Below, one piece after another: positions 5,543 through 5,988 of a stretch of DNA of 5,988 bases. This DNA comes from Phycisphaerae bacterium (GTDB taxonomy: Bacteria > Planctomycetota > Phycisphaerae > Sedimentisphaerales > Anaerobacaceae). Every line of letters begins with the position of its first letter. Within the stretch, counting starts at the first letter, position 1. The stretch spans positions 1 to 5,988 of the forward strand of contig DAOUVA010000303.1 of NCBI GenBank assembly GCA_030667885.1, read 5' to 3'. A model generated the notes under the pieces. That model had not been told where the DNA came from. It made no database searches and worked only from the letters and a program-made list of their open reading frames with translations. A program made the position numbers and the translations under genes.

Positions 5543-5988
5543 TTAAAGATCTTCAAGCTCGTCGAGGAAAGAATCGGAGCTATCGATTTCTATCTCAGGA
5601 AAACTGCCGGACAGCTCTTCTGCCAGGGCTTTGCCTTTTGGTGCTTTTGGGGGAGCAGGCTTAGGTTGGGGCGGTTTGGGTTTCGCTGGTTTTGGCGGGG
5701 CGATACTTTCCGGCTGGCCGTTAATCTGCAGCCCAAAGATAAGTGGGCCTATTCTGATATAATCACCCGCCTTGACCGTTGCCTCGTTTATGCGTTTGCC
5801 GTTAAGAAATGTGCCGCCACTCGAACCAAGGTCACGAATGTTTATCGTTTCTTTGTTCTGATTCAACTCGCAGTGTTTTCTGGAGACGCTTTTAAGGGGG
5901 ATACGCAAATCACAATCGCCCCGACGGCCAATCACTGTAGTGCTGTCCGGTAAAGAAAAAGACTTTTGTGATCCGCCCTTTTTAAATA
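5543..5988 (-). CDS. FHA-domain protein with Pro/Lys-rich linker and acidic tail (start beyond the window)
   Basis: The frame stays open to the right window edge, so the true start lies outside; 147 residues are visible. The GTG at 5933-5935 is internal, because the residues before it (FKKGGSQKSFSLPDSTT) are the first strands of the same FHA fold. The domain covers about 1-90: GRRGDCDLRIP at 20-30, SRKHCEL at 35-41, and DLGSSGGTFLNGKRI at 52-66. FHA domains bind phosphothreonine peptides, placing the protein downstream of a Ser/Thr kinase. Arg21, Ser35, Arg36 and His38 are kept, but the usual SxNGT reads SSGGT, so the conserved Asn is Gly57. A Pro/Lys/Ala-rich linker (about 96-120) follows, then an acidic end (EIEIDSSDSFLDELEDL) that could be a docking segment or phospho-target. 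It is encoded upstream of the secretion ATPase on the same strand, which suggests a related regulatory or assembly role, but the 198-bp gap leaves co-transcription open. Confidence 0.9.
   Translation of the reverse strand, partial: FKKGGSQKSFSLPDSTTVIGRRGDCDLRIPLKSVSRKHCELNQNKETINIRDLGSSGGTFLNGKRINEATVKAGDYIRIGPLIFGLQINGQPESIAPPKPAKPKPPQPKPAPPKAPKGKALAEELSGSFPEIEIDSSDSFLDELEDL

Overview
The window most likely comes from a Planctomycetota genome, possibly an anaerobic Phycisphaerae-type lineage. This is inferred from gene content, not from a marker gene. The clues are a GspE/PilB-type ATPase whose N-terminus is a pair of membrane segments, a small FmdB-type zinc ribbon with a Cys-rich tail, and a neighbouring FHA-domain protein. 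No rRNA, tRNA, CRISPR array, insertion sequence or phage gene was seen.

Left half, + strand (1-3052). The window opens inside a gene for an N-acylglucosamine/cellobiose 2-epimerase (AGE) family sugar epimerase. After a 15-nt gap comes a 633-residue fusion of a PfkB/RfaE-like sugar kinase and a HAD-superfamily phosphatase. The two genes look like one sugar-processing operon: epimerise or isomerise a sugar, phosphorylate it, then dephosphorylate a phosphosugar. Next is a small FmdB-type zinc-ribbon gene, 53 nt further on, which may or may not share the transcript.

Right half, - strand (3096-5988). Transcription here runs right to left. The order is an FHA-domain protein (its start lies off the right edge), a 198-bp AT-rich gap with inverted repeats, a GspE/PilB-type secretion or pilus assembly ATPase, and, 5 nt later, a small four-helix membrane protein resembling CvpA. 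The last two are almost certainly co-transcribed. The set suggests a type II secretion or type IV pilus related module, but no secretin, pilin or platform gene is visible.

The two halves converge at a 43-bp gap (3053-3095). Base composition and codon use change sharply, not at that gap but inside the kinase-HAD fusion near 2200-2230. The left part is GC-rich with no in-frame TTA leucine codon, while the rest is much more AT-rich. The most notable points are the kinase-phosphatase fusion, this intragenic composition break, the membrane-anchored ATPase, and the FHA domain's loss of a conserved Asn. I see no clear evidence for a wholly new system.
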